Virus record (IMG/VR): IMGVR_UViG_3300043395_003396
Coordinates: 1-22,187 of that record
DNA length: 22,187 nucleotides
Strand: one strand, 5' to 3'
DNA from: a virus
Shown here one piece after another: positions 1 to 5,504 of this stretch. Position 1 is the stretch's first letter. Each line of letters starts with the position of its first letter. The translations under genes were made by a program, and so were the position numbers. The notes under the pieces were generated by a model that saw only the letters and a program-made list of their open reading frames with translations, was not told the origin of the DNA and made no database searches.

Positions 1-946
1 GGGTGGCGATGGTGGGGGTGTCCTTGACGTGGAACTCCGTCACGAAGTGGTACACGTCTCCGCGACGGATGCAGATTTCAATGAAGCAGGTGCCGACGTT
101 AAAGTCGCACCCCGCGTAGATCATGTCGTCGGGGCGGATTTCTTCGTCGCTCCAATGCACGTCGCGGTCGAAGTAGCTGTAGACCGTTGTTTTGTCGAGG
201 GCTGTGAATTGGCCCTGGAGGTAGGCCGCGAGGAGCTGGGGTGGGTAGTTGGCATAGAGGGAGTCGACGAAGCCTGGGGGGAGGTGGGGGTTGTCGAGCG
301 TCTTGGCGCGGATGAGGTGGCGGTCCGGGCCGGCCTTCTGGTCGAACGTGTTCCACATGAACCCGTAGCCCTCAGGCGTCGAGGCCAATGCGAACTGGGG
401 GTGGGCGCCGCCGCGGAGGCGGGCAAGGATCATTTCGGCGCCCTTTTGCGCTAACTCGTACTTGCTGGTGTCAATCTCGTCGGCCAGCGCAAAGGCGAGG
501 TTCGTGCCCCGGATGCGATTAACGGCTTCAAGCGTCCGGCACAGGATCGTGCACTGGCCGTGGGGCAGGTGCAGGGTGTATTCGGGCTGGGGGCTGGCGC
601 GGTAGTCGTACTCGATGTTGAAGCGATCTAAGAACTCGTCGAAGCTGCGGACCCACACGTCGAGCACCATTTGGAACGTCGGCTCGAAGACGGCGCCGAC
701 CTTGCCCGGGTTGTCCATCGCCAAAAAAACAGCCTTGGCGCATAACGCCACTGTTTTTCCCGCGCCGAAGCCGGCGCACAACCCCAGGAGCAGGTGGTCG
801 GTGTCGTCGACGAAGGCGCGCTGGTGCGGCAGAAGGGAGTCGTAGATCGCGTCGCGGAGCGCGGTGTAGGTCGTGCTGCAGCGGGTGTCCACCGCGATGG
901 GCGCATCGAGGCACTTTCCGCCAGGAACAATGCCAAGAATCCCCAC
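1..946 (-). CDS. terL: Phage terminase large subunit (5' part; gene continues beyond the left edge)
   Basis: ATP-driven DNA packaging motor and nuclease that fills procapsids. The minus frame is open from a GTG at 946 to the window edge (315 codons; the family is usually about 450-550). Visible motifs: Walker A GFGAGKT at residues 59-65, Walker B FALADE with the catalytic Glu at about 157, and the start of the RNase H-like nuclease domain at YAGCDFNVG, with Asp281 as the first metal ligand. GTG 946 is chosen because a TAA lies directly upstream in frame and the first in-frame ATG comes after Walker A. There is no clear Shine-Dalgarno; a -10-like TATGTATAG sits about 20 bases upstream on the minus strand. 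Its usual partner, a small terminase, is not adjacent: a 3-kb opposite-strand cassette lies between them. Identity is secure; the subfamily is not resolved. Confidence 0.93.
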   Translation of the reverse strand, partial: MGILGIVPGGKCLDAPIAVDTRCSTTYTALRDAIYDSLLPHQRAFVDDTDHLLLGLCAGFGAGKTVALCAKAVFLAMDNPGKVGAVFEPTFQMVLDVWVRSFDEFLDRFNIEYDYRASPQPEYTLHLPHGQCTILCRTLEAVNRIRGTNLAFALADEIDTSKYELAQKGAEMILARLRGGAHPQFALASTPEGYGFMWNTFDQKAGPDRHLIRAKTLDNPHLPPGFVDSLYANYPPQLLAAYLQGQFTALDKTTVYSYFDRDVHWSDEEIRPDDMIYAGCDFNVGTCFIEICIRRGDVYHFVTEFHVKDTPTIAT

Positions 947-1452
947 TTACAGCCGTGTTCAGTTCTATACATAGGCTACGAAGGGGCGCTGGGGGCTGGG
1001 AGCGGGGGTGGGGGAGGGCTAAATAGGGCGCCGGGGAGCGCTAAATGAGCGCTACCTAGCTAGAGGTGGCGATTTTGGGGGCTGCAAACGGGAGGACGAG
1101 GGTGTGTCCGACCCCTTGGGCGGCCTTTGGGTGGGGGTGGGGCGGGCGTGAGAGGGCGCGGCCGGGCCGGGGCGGCGTGTCCAGCGCTGCGGTGCCGATT
1201 CGCCCGGATCCGTTGTGGCGCAGCGTGTCCTGTCCTGCGTCACTGTCGCTATAGCAGGTACGCTGGACACAGTGTTAAGAGTTGCGACAATACGCGGTGC
1301 GGCATGGTTCCGCACTTGACCGCATCAGGCCTCCCTATGTAGGTTCGAGGTTGAGCTCGAAAGATTTCGAATCGCGCAGCATTCTGCGCCGCGAAAATTT
1401 TCGGCCCCGCGTATCAGCTGGGCAGCTCACCCCCACCACTGCTAACGACACC
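947..1452. promoter_or_regulatory. 506-bp non-coding region between terL and the plus-strand cassette, rich in inverted repeats
   Basis: No convincing gene. It holds several perfect inverted repeats: GTGTCCAGCG (1177-1186) with its complement CGCTGGACAC (1261-1270); GTGCGG/CCGCAC (1297-1315, 7-base loop); TTCGAG/CTCGAA (1344-1361, 6-base loop); GCGCAG/CTGCGC (1374-1389, CATT loop); and the 12-bp palindrome CGAAAATTTTCG (1392-1403). A -35-like TTGACC (1316-1321) precedes a TATGTA (1336-1341), but the 14-base spacing is short. The 8-mer CCTATGTA occurs here in plus orientation and again at about 969-976 in minus orientation, which would suit divergent promoters for the cassette and for terL. 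A single TGTCCGA half-site lies at 1105-1111, and a 13-mer GCTACCTAGCTAG at 1051-1063 recurs inverted at 10248-10260. Function is inferred only. Confidence 0.5.
1436..1451 (+). repeat. 16-bp leader repeat, copy 1
   Basis: CCACTGCTAACGACAC stands directly before the ATG at 1453. An identical 16-mer stands directly before the ATG at 1685. Neither has a normal Shine-Dalgarno, so the repeat may itself be a translation-initiation leader or a regulatory site. Confidence 0.7.
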
Positions 1453-1635
1453 ATGACCTGCCTACTCGCCTGGGCTGTGGCGCTCCTGCTGCTGCCCCTG
1501 ATCGTGATCCTCTGGGCCACCGAATCGCGCGCCCAGCGGATACGCCGCCTTTCCCGCACCGGTGCATCGCAGCGCGCCATCGCGCAACGGCTGGGCTGCT
1601 CCCGGTACGCGGTGCAACGCGCCCTCGCCGTCTGA
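1453..1635 (+). CDS. Small membrane-anchored helix-turn-helix protein
   Basis: 60 residues. Residues 4-22 are a strongly hydrophobic segment (LLAWAVALLLLPLIVILWA), so the protein is probably membrane-anchored by its N-terminus. Residues 30-58 look like a resolvase/Hin-type DNA-binding helix-turn-helix, with RRLSRTGASQRAIAQRLGCS followed by RYAVQRAL. I infer a membrane-tethered DNA-binding protein, but no family is recognised. ATG 1453 is preferred to a longer in-frame start at 1282 because it follows the 16-bp leader repeat shared with the next gene and because palindromes fill the upstream stretch. A short GC-rich hairpin (GGGGC/GCCCC, 1642-1656) follows the stop. First gene of the cassette. 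Confidence 0.6.
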   Translation: MTCLLAWAVALLLLPLIVILWATESRAQRIRRLSRTGASQRAIAQRLGCSRYAVQRALAV

Positions 1636-1668
1636 ACAACAGGGGCCTCGCGCCCCTTCTCACCCTTC

Positions 1669-1684
1669 CCACTGCTAACGACAC
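1669..1684 (+). repeat. 16-bp leader repeat, copy 2
   Basis: Exact second copy of CCACTGCTAACGACAC, ending at the base before ATG 1685. A partial relative, CCCACTGCTA followed by GGACGAC, occurs at 4813-4829 in the non-coding region beyond the cassette. Confidence 0.7.
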
Positions 1685-1867
1685 ATGACCCCCACCGAAC
1701 TACGCGCACAAGCCGGCGCCTTCTTTGCCGTCTCGCTGCTGTTCACCGGCGCCCTGCTGCTCACCGCCGGCTTTGCACAAGCGGACGCCCGCGCCGCACG
1801 TTTTGAGCGCTGCGTTAACGCCGGCGGCTTGGCCGGCCAGTGCGAACGCGCCGCCTACGGGTTCTGA
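1685..1867 (+). CDS. Small predicted membrane or exported protein with two cysteines
   Basis: 60 residues, family not recognised. Residues 12-31 form one hydrophobic segment (AFFAVSLLFTGALLLTAGFA), followed by AQADA, which could be a signal-peptidase site. The remainder is a short tail with a CVNAGGLAGQC cysteine pair. The next gene has a similar plan, with a hydrophobic N-terminus and a C...HC pair, so the two may be related or act together. The start is fixed by the leader repeat at 1669-1684. The stop is the first half of a TGATCATG junction, so the next ATG comes two bases later. A role at the cell envelope is inference. Confidence 0.55.
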   Translation: MTPTELRAQAGAFFAVSLLFTGALLLTAGFAQADARAARFERCVNAGGLAGQCERAAYGF

Positions 1868-1869
1868 TC

Positions 1870-2076
1870 ATGCGCCCCGCAACCTACGCGGCCTGCTGCG
1901 CCCTCGCCGCTTCCCTCGCCCTTGGCGCCTGCGCCGCTGCCCTCGCCGTCACCGGTGCCACAGCCCGCGCCCTCGCCTACCGGGCCTGCGCCACAGAGGC
2001 CGCCCTCGCGCACCTAACGGCTGAGCACTGCGCCACGCGCCCCGCGTCCGCCATCACGTCCGCCCTCGCCTACTGA
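1870..2076 (+). CDS. Small alanine-rich predicted lipoprotein or membrane protein
   Basis: 68 residues, very rich in Ala and Cys. The hydrophobic N-terminus ends in LALGAC, a plausible though imperfect lipobox, with a second hydrophobic stretch around residues 20-30. The C-terminal half carries ACATEAALAHLTAEHC, a spaced cysteine pair like that of the preceding gene. Codons are strongly C-ending (GCC, CTC), as in the rest of the cassette and unlike the G-ending bias of the replication genes. It starts at the ATG of a TGATCATG junction and ends at the TGA of the next. Function unknown; a small envelope protein is only a suggestion. Confidence 0.5.
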   Translation: MRPATYAACCALAASLALGACAAALAVTGATARALAYRACATEAALAHLTAEHCATRPASAITSALAY

Positions 2077-2078
2077 TC

Positions 2079-2441
2079 ATGACCGCTCACAAGCTGGGGC
2101 CTCAAGCCCGCGCCATTGCAGACGCCCTCGATGGCGCCCTGTCCTACGCGGGCCGCACGCCCTCGATGTATCTCCACTTCATCGCCGAGCACACCGAGCA
2201 CGGCGTCGGCCTGTTGCTCTCACAGTCCCCGCTGACCCGCAGCGAGCTGAGCAGCGCAGACCCTGCCGATCTCGTGCTGGTTTGCGAGGCCGGGATTGTT
2301 GGCGACTGCGGCGATGGCACAACGCTCTGCCTGACGCCCGACCAGCCCGCTGCGTCCCTGGCCGCCCTGCTCACAGCCGCGATTCTCACCGATTCGCCTA
2401 TCGACTTCCCCGTCTGCGCTCAATGCGCTGCTGAGGTTTGA
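2079..2441 (+). CDS. Hypothetical cassette protein, 120 residues
   Basis: No family recognised. The protein looks soluble and mildly acidic, with a helical N-terminus (residues 8-22), a middle with SPLTRSELSSADPADLVLVC, and a C-terminal CAQC motif that could bind metal if paired with Cys69 or Cys77. It starts and ends within TGATCATG junctions and lies directly upstream of the ardA-like gene, so it is probably co-translated with it. By position it could be an accessory of the anti-restriction function, but nothing in the sequence shows that. Confidence 0.55.
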   Translation: MTAHKLGPQARAIADALDGALSYAGRTPSMYLHFIAEHTEHGVGLLLSQSPLTRSELSSADPADLVLVCEAGIVGDCGDGTTLCLTPDQPAASLAALLTAAILTDSPIDFPVCAQCAAEV

Positions 2442-2443
2442 TC

Positions 2444-3031
2444 ATGTCCGCAACCACACCAACCCGCCCCCACGCCCTTACCGGCGCAGCCTGCCCCGAT
2501 ACCGGCGCCTACTTCGCTTGCCTCGCCTCCTACAACGAAGGCACCCTGCACGGCGCCTGGGTTGATCTCGCCGAGATCAGCGACGCCGCCGAGCTTCAGG
2601 AGTGCATTGACTACATCCTCGCGACCAGCCCCACGCCCGGCGCTGAGGAATGGGCCATGCACGACAGCAGCGGCCTCCCGGCTGTGCTCGCCCGTAGCGA
2701 GTGGCCGGGGCTCGGCGATCTGGCCGCCTATGGCGCCGCACTGCAGGAGCTCGGCGACGACAACGCGGAGCCCTTCCGCCTGTATTGCGACAACCTCGGC
2801 GAGATCGCCAGCCCTGACGCCTTCCGCGAAGCATTCGCCGGCGAATGGGACAGCGAGGAAGCATTCGCCGAGGAACTGGCGGCCGAGATCGGCGCCATCC
2901 CGCAGGAGCTCAGCTGGCCGCTGTATTGCATCAGCTGGGAGCGCGCCTGGTGCGAGCTTCGCATCGGCGGCGACTACTACAGCGAAGTGAGCAGCGACAG
3001 CGGCGCCCTGTACGTCTTCCGGGGCTGCTGA
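2444..3031 (+). CDS. ardA: ArdA-type antirestriction protein
   Basis: ArdA proteins are elongated, acidic mimics of B-form DNA that occupy and inhibit type I restriction enzymes, protecting incoming phage or plasmid DNA. The 195-residue product matches the family pattern: YFACLASYNEGTLHGAWVDL near the N-terminus, then ECIDYILATSPTPGAEEWAM HD, SEWPGLGDLAAYG, GEWDSEEAFAEELAAEIG, and a C-terminal WERAWCELRIGGDYY. It is rich in Asp and Glu, as a DNA mimic should be, and slightly longer than the roughly 165-residue Tn916 protein. ATG 2444 is chosen as part of the TGATCATG junction; an in-frame TTG at 2438 would add two residues. Surrounding small genes are uncharacterised, so this is the functional anchor of the cassette. 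Identity comes from recognised motifs, not a database search. Confidence 0.85.
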   Translation: MSATTPTRPHALTGAACPDTGAYFACLASYNEGTLHGAWVDLAEISDAAELQECIDYILATSPTPGAEEWAMHDSSGLPAVLARSEWPGLGDLAAYGAALQELGDDNAEPFRLYCDNLGEIASPDAFREAFAGEWDSEEAFAEELAAEIGAIPQELSWPLYCISWERAWCELRIGGDYYSEVSSDSGALYVFRGC

Positions 3032-3033
3032 TC

Positions 3034-3300
3034 ATGCGATATCGCGCCCCGCTGCTGGATCCCGAAACCGGTGCCCTCTCAAACGACCACTACCGGGTGT
3101 TGAGCTCCGCTCAGCTCGCCCGCTTCGCTAGCTGGAGCATCCAATCAGGCCGCCCCGTGCTGGAGCTGATGGCCGGTTTCGTGATCGAAGAAATCCCCTG
3201 GCCGCACAACGACGGCCGCGAGCAGGTGTCCCTGACCGGCACCCTGCCGCACTGCTCCCTTTACGGCGCCGTGATGCCTGACGGCTCCACCCATACCTGA
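3034..3300 (+). CDS. Hypothetical cassette protein, 88 residues
   Basis: No family recognised. Soluble, single domain, with a hydrophobic and aromatic middle (FASWSIQSGRPVLELMAGFV) and IPWPHNDGREQVSLTG. It is the last gene entered through a TGATCATG junction with the preceding gene, placing it immediately after the ArdA gene at two-base spacing. The next gene begins nine bases after the stop. A function in anti-restriction is possible from position only. Confidence 0.55.
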   Translation: MRYRAPLLDPETGALSNDHYRVLSSAQLARFASWSIQSGRPVLELMAGFVIEEIPWPHNDGREQVSLTGTLPHCSLYGAVMPDGSTHT

Positions 3301-3309
3301 GGCTGCGCC

Positions 3310-3564
3310 ATGCACACCCCCTACCCCACGCCCTACCGATTCCCGGAGGTCTTCCGCTTCCGGCACGTCCGCCCCGGCCACGTCTTCCGGGTGACTGACG
3401 CCGCGGCCACTGAGCAGGTGCCGGCCGGCTTTTACATCCGGGCATCCGCCCGTAAGGCGCTCCCCTGCACCTATTGCGAGTTCTCCGGCCGTTCTCACGT
3501 CGACGCCGCAGCAGGTGCCCGATACATCCCCGCTTCTCTCCCCGTTGTGCAGGTGCAGGTATGA
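3310..3564 (+). CDS. Hypothetical small protein with a CxxC motif
   Basis: 84 residues, unrecognised. The N-terminal half is rich in Arg, Phe and His (RFPEVFRFRHVRPGHVFRVTD). A single PCTYCEF motif near residue 52 could be half of a metal site. The stop overlaps the start of the next gene by four bases (ATGA), implying translational coupling. Confidence 0.5.
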   Translation: MHTPYPTPYRFPEVFRFRHVRPGHVFRVTDAAATEQVPAGFYIRASARKALPCTYCEFSGRSHVDAAAGARYIPASLPVVQVQV

Positions 3565-3866
3565 CACGCCCTCTCCCCGCCTGGCGCCACTGGTTCTCAG
3601 GCCGCGCCGCGATCTGCCCCCTTCCGCCCGAATGCATCGCTGACTGCTCAGGCCCGGGGCGCGCTGATGAGGCCGTCGCTTACTGGTGCCGGCGCCTTTA
3701 TTTCGACGCGCCGCCCTGGCTCCTACGCGAACACCTGCGCGGCTACGGCGCGTGGGATCGCTCAGAGCTCTGCGATCACACCGCCAACCTGCACCGCCTG
3801 CTCTGGATCTGGGCCTGCGATGCCCGCGAACAGCAAGACCCGAACTTTCTCCCCTTTCTTCAATGA
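3561..3866 (+). CDS. Hypothetical protein, 101 residues, Trp- and Cys-rich
   Basis: No family recognised. It has many tryptophans and cysteines (AWRHWF, AYWCRRLYF, LLWIWACDA), suggesting a compact helical fold rather than a membrane protein. It overlaps the previous gene by ATGA at its start and the next by ATGA at its end, so all three are likely translated as a coupled set. The C-ending codon bias matches the rest of the cassette. Confidence 0.5.
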   Translation: MTRPLPAWRHWFSGRAAICPLPPECIADCSGPGRADEAVAYWCRRLYFDAPPWLLREHLRGYGAWDRSELCDHTANLHRLLWIWACDAREQQDPNFLPFLQ

Positions 3867-4036
3867 TCGGCCCCAAATCCGCGCGCCTCTCCATCGTGAT
3901 CCCCGCCGCGGTGGATCAGCGCCTGCGCGCTGTCGCCGATCAGCAGGGGCGCAGCATCAGCAACCTGGCCGCTCGGCTGATTTGTGACGCCCTGCGCGAT
4001 GAGGGCGCCCCTGGCGATGGGGGGCGCAATGGGTGA
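3863..4036 (+). CDS. Ribbon-helix-helix (CopG/Arc-like) DNA-binding protein
   Basis: 57 residues. The layout is that of ribbon-helix-helix repressors: a short beta strand ARLSIVIPA that would pair in a dimer and contact DNA, helix 1 VDQRLRAVADQQG, and helix 2 SISNLAARLICDALRDE. Such proteins bind as dimers to short palindromes. The inverted repeats at 1344-1403 ahead of the cassette are obvious candidate operators, which would make this an autoregulator of the cassette; that is inference. It overlaps the previous gene by four bases and the next by eight. Confidence 0.7.
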   Translation: MIGPKSARLSIVIPAAVDQRLRAVADQQGRSISNLAARLICDALRDEGAPGDGGRNG

Positions 4037-4445
4037 GCGCGCCACTGACGCGCAACGGGCCGCGCGGGAGCGCGACGCGCTGGAGCTCCTAAGCTCCGGC
4101 GCTGGCTCCGCCTTCGCCGCGGCCACCCTCGCCGAGCGCTACGGCGTCTCCCTGCGCCAGGCCCGCCGGTACGTTGCGGCCGCATCGTTTGAATTGTGCG
4201 ATCCGGCCACGCCGCATGAGCTCGACCGCCAGGCCATGCTGTCGTTGCACCGGCTGGATCTGATCGCCGGCCGGGCCATGGCAGCAGGAGACGAGGCCCT
4301 CGCGGTGCGCGCTACGCGGGCGCACGCGGCCGCCTTGGCGCAGTTCCGCCGCGCCATCACAGCGCCCGCGGTGCGCTTCCGACTTCCCACAACGCAGGCG
4401 CCGCCCGGGGCGCAGGAGCCGGTGCCCCCGGACTGCCCCTTCTGA
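4029..4445 (+). CDS. Helix-turn-helix protein resembling a phage terminase small subunit
   Basis: 138 residues. Residues about 30-60 carry a helix-turn-helix with LAERYGVSLRQARRYVAAA, followed by a helical region with LSLHRLDLIAGRAMAAGDEA and a run of alanine-rich helix. This arrangement, and several aligned positions (CADRWGIATRTAEHRMAAA in the other), match the protein encoded at 4981-5400 on the opposite strand. Both resemble small terminase subunits that recognise packaging sites. ATG 4029 overlaps the previous stop by eight bases and is preferred to the in-frame ATG at 3984, which lies inside the previous gene. It may alternatively be a cassette regulator. Last gene before a terminator. 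Confidence 0.55.
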   Translation: MGERATDAQRAARERDALELLSSGAGSAFAAATLAERYGVSLRQARRYVAAASFELCDPATPHELDRQAMLSLHRLDLIAGRAMAAGDEALAVRATRAHAAALAQFRRAITAPAVRFRLPTTQAPPGAQEPVPPDCPF

Positions 4446-4471
4446 CGCCCCCGGCGCCCTTGCGCCCCTTC

Positions 4472-4496
4472 CGCCCCGGCATCCCCGGGGCGTTTT
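4472..4496 (+). terminator. Rho-independent terminator of the plus-strand cassette
   Basis: Perfect 8-bp stem CGCCCCGG (4472-4479) and CCGGGGCG (4485-4492), loop CATCC, then TTTT (4493-4496). It lies 27 bases after the last cassette stop codon, as expected for a cassette transcribed as one unit. Confidence 0.8.
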
Positions 4497-4729
4497 GCTG
4501 CGCCCGTGCGCCCCGGGCGCCCGGCTGTTTTGTGTCCTAATTGTGTCCCCGGCGCGTGGGGCGCCGATTGCGCTCAGGGCGCCCACGTGGGGCCGGTGCT
4601 CGCACTGCGCCCCTGACACCTAGGGGCGGATTGGGGCGCCTTGGGGGCGATTCTGGGGGCGCTCAGGCGGCGCTATGGGTAGCGTCGGGGCTAAGGCCAG
4701 GCGCTAGGCAGCGCCCGGGCGCCCATGGG

Positions 4730-4746
4730 CTGAGAACGATTCTCAG
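4730..4746. promoter_or_regulatory. 17-bp Fur-box-like palindrome
   Basis: CTGAGAA-CGA-TTCTCAG is a perfect 7-bp inverted repeat with a 3-base spacer. It is very close to the TGAGAATNATTCTCA form of the ferric uptake regulator site. No gene begins immediately downstream, so a role in iron control is unproven. Confidence 0.4.
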
Positions 4747-4865
4747 TCTCGGTGCGCCCTTGGGCGCGGTGAGAAAATCCGGGCGCCGGGGGTGTCCGCT
4801 GGCGCCCTTAGTCCCACTGCTAGGACGACGGCACTATAAACGCCCGGGGCGCGAAAACAACGCCC

Positions 4866-4939
4866 TGAATGCGATTTTGAATGCGATTTTGCGCCTTGAA
4901 TGCAAAATTGCATTGAATGCGCGCGGGCGCCCTGAATGC
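4866..4939 (+). repeat. Five TGAATGC direct repeats (iteron-like)
   Basis: TGAATGC at 4866-4872, 4878-4884, 4897-4903, 4914-4920 and 4933-4939, with start spacings of 12, 19, 17 and 19. The third and fourth copies embed the inverted repeat AATGCAA-AA-TTGCATT. The island is much more AT-rich than its surroundings. Confidence 0.65.
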
Positions 4940-4946
4940 GCCGGGG

Positions 4947-4972
4947 GCGCGTGGCGCGTGGCGCGTGGCGCT
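4947..4972 (+). repeat. 7-bp tandem repeat GCGCGTG
   Basis: Three exact copies of GCGCGTG (4947-4967) followed by a partial copy. A simple microsatellite, possibly from replication slippage, directly downstream (in the minus sense) of the small-terminase-like gene. Confidence 0.75.
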
Positions 4973-4980
4973 GGGGCGCC

Positions 4981-5400
4981 CTAAATCCCCTTCGCCTTGA
5001 CGAGCTGGAGCAGGTCGGCCTGCAGCTTCATCGCGCCGATGGCGTTGGCGCCCATGTTGCGCTCAATGCTCATCTGAATGACCGTCTCCAGCTTTTCGAT
5101 CATCTCGCTCACCTTCTCCGCGCGATCCATCACGTTGATGTCGCGGATCATTTGCTGGCGGGCTGCCGCCATCCGGTGCTCAGCTGTGCGGGTCGCTATC
5201 CCCCACCTGTCTGCGCAGCGCTGCCGGATTTGGTTCGGGCGGTAGCCCTCGCTCAGCCAGTCCTGCACAATGCGGACTTGCTCGGCGATCTCCAGCGCAG
5301 TGAATGCCTGGCGGCGGCGGGGCACGTCCTCCGGGTTAGCTGGGGCGGGGTTGCCAAAGTCCGCTAGCTGGGCGTCGGTGCTCTCGTCGGCCATCGGCAT
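4981..5400 (-). CDS. terS: Terminase small subunit candidate
   Basis: 139 residues. An N-terminal low-complexity segment is followed by a helix-turn-helix region (residues 36-75; QVRIVQDWLSEG and CADRWGIATRTAEHRMAAA) and a long helical C-terminus (AEKVSEMIEKLETVIQMSIE, then GAMKLQADLLQL). HTH plus oligomerisation helices is the usual design of small terminases, which bind the packaging site and load the large subunit. It is the first gene upstream of terL on the same strand, as expected, but the cassette at 1453-4445 has come between them. Identity is inferred from fold layout and position; a general DNA-binding regulator is the alternative. Confidence 0.6.
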   Translation of the reverse strand: MPMADESTDAQLADFGNPAPANPEDVPRRRQAFTALEIAEQVRIVQDWLSEGYRPNQIRQRCADRWGIATRTAEHRMAAARQQMIRDINVMDRAEKVSEMIEKLETVIQMSIERNMGANAIGAMKLQADLLQLVKAKGI

Positions 5401-5439
5401 AGGCGCTCTCGGGCGCGGGGCGTTGTGACTAAGTTGCCC

Positions 5440-5455
5440 AAAACGCCCGTGGGCG
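5440..5455 (-). terminator. Possible weak intrinsic terminator
   Basis: On the minus strand CGCCC and GGGCG are nearly adjacent (5455-5444), followed by TTTT (5443-5440). It lies between the 5505-5795 gene and the small-terminase candidate. The stem is short, so this is tentative. Confidence 0.35.
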
Positions 5456-5504
5456 CTGGGCGCATGGGACGCAGGGGGCGCAGTGCGGGCTAGCTATTTA
5501 GGGC

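Larger units (their letters stand above)
4497..4980. other. 484-bp gene-free, GGCGCC-rich region with short repeats
   Basis: No credible gene. GGCGCC occurs about ten times between 4441 and 4980, roughly one per 55 bases. Further structure: a Fur-box-like palindrome (4730-4746), the self-complementary GCGCCC-TT-GGGCGC (about 4754-4767), a TATAAA (4835-4840), five TGAATGC direct repeats in an AT-rich island (4866-4939), and a GCGCGTG tandem repeat (4947-4972). It separates the cassette terminator from the convergent small-terminase gene. It could be a packaging site, origin, small-RNA locus or recombination scar; the sequence does not decide. Confidence 0.6.

Noticed and set aside
29-454. Long plus-strand frame across the left end
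   Set aside because: It is antisense to the terminase frame, which carries Walker A, Walker B and nuclease motifs; the plus-strand product is low-complexity Val/Ala/Glu.
1341-1375. GGTTCGAGG and TTTCGAATC resembling tRNA T-loops
   Set aside because: No acceptor, D or anticodon stems can be drawn around them; they are arms of local inverted repeats.
4866-4939. Regular repeats as a possible CRISPR array
   Set aside because: Repeat units are only 7 bases with 5-12-base gaps; no cas genes are present.
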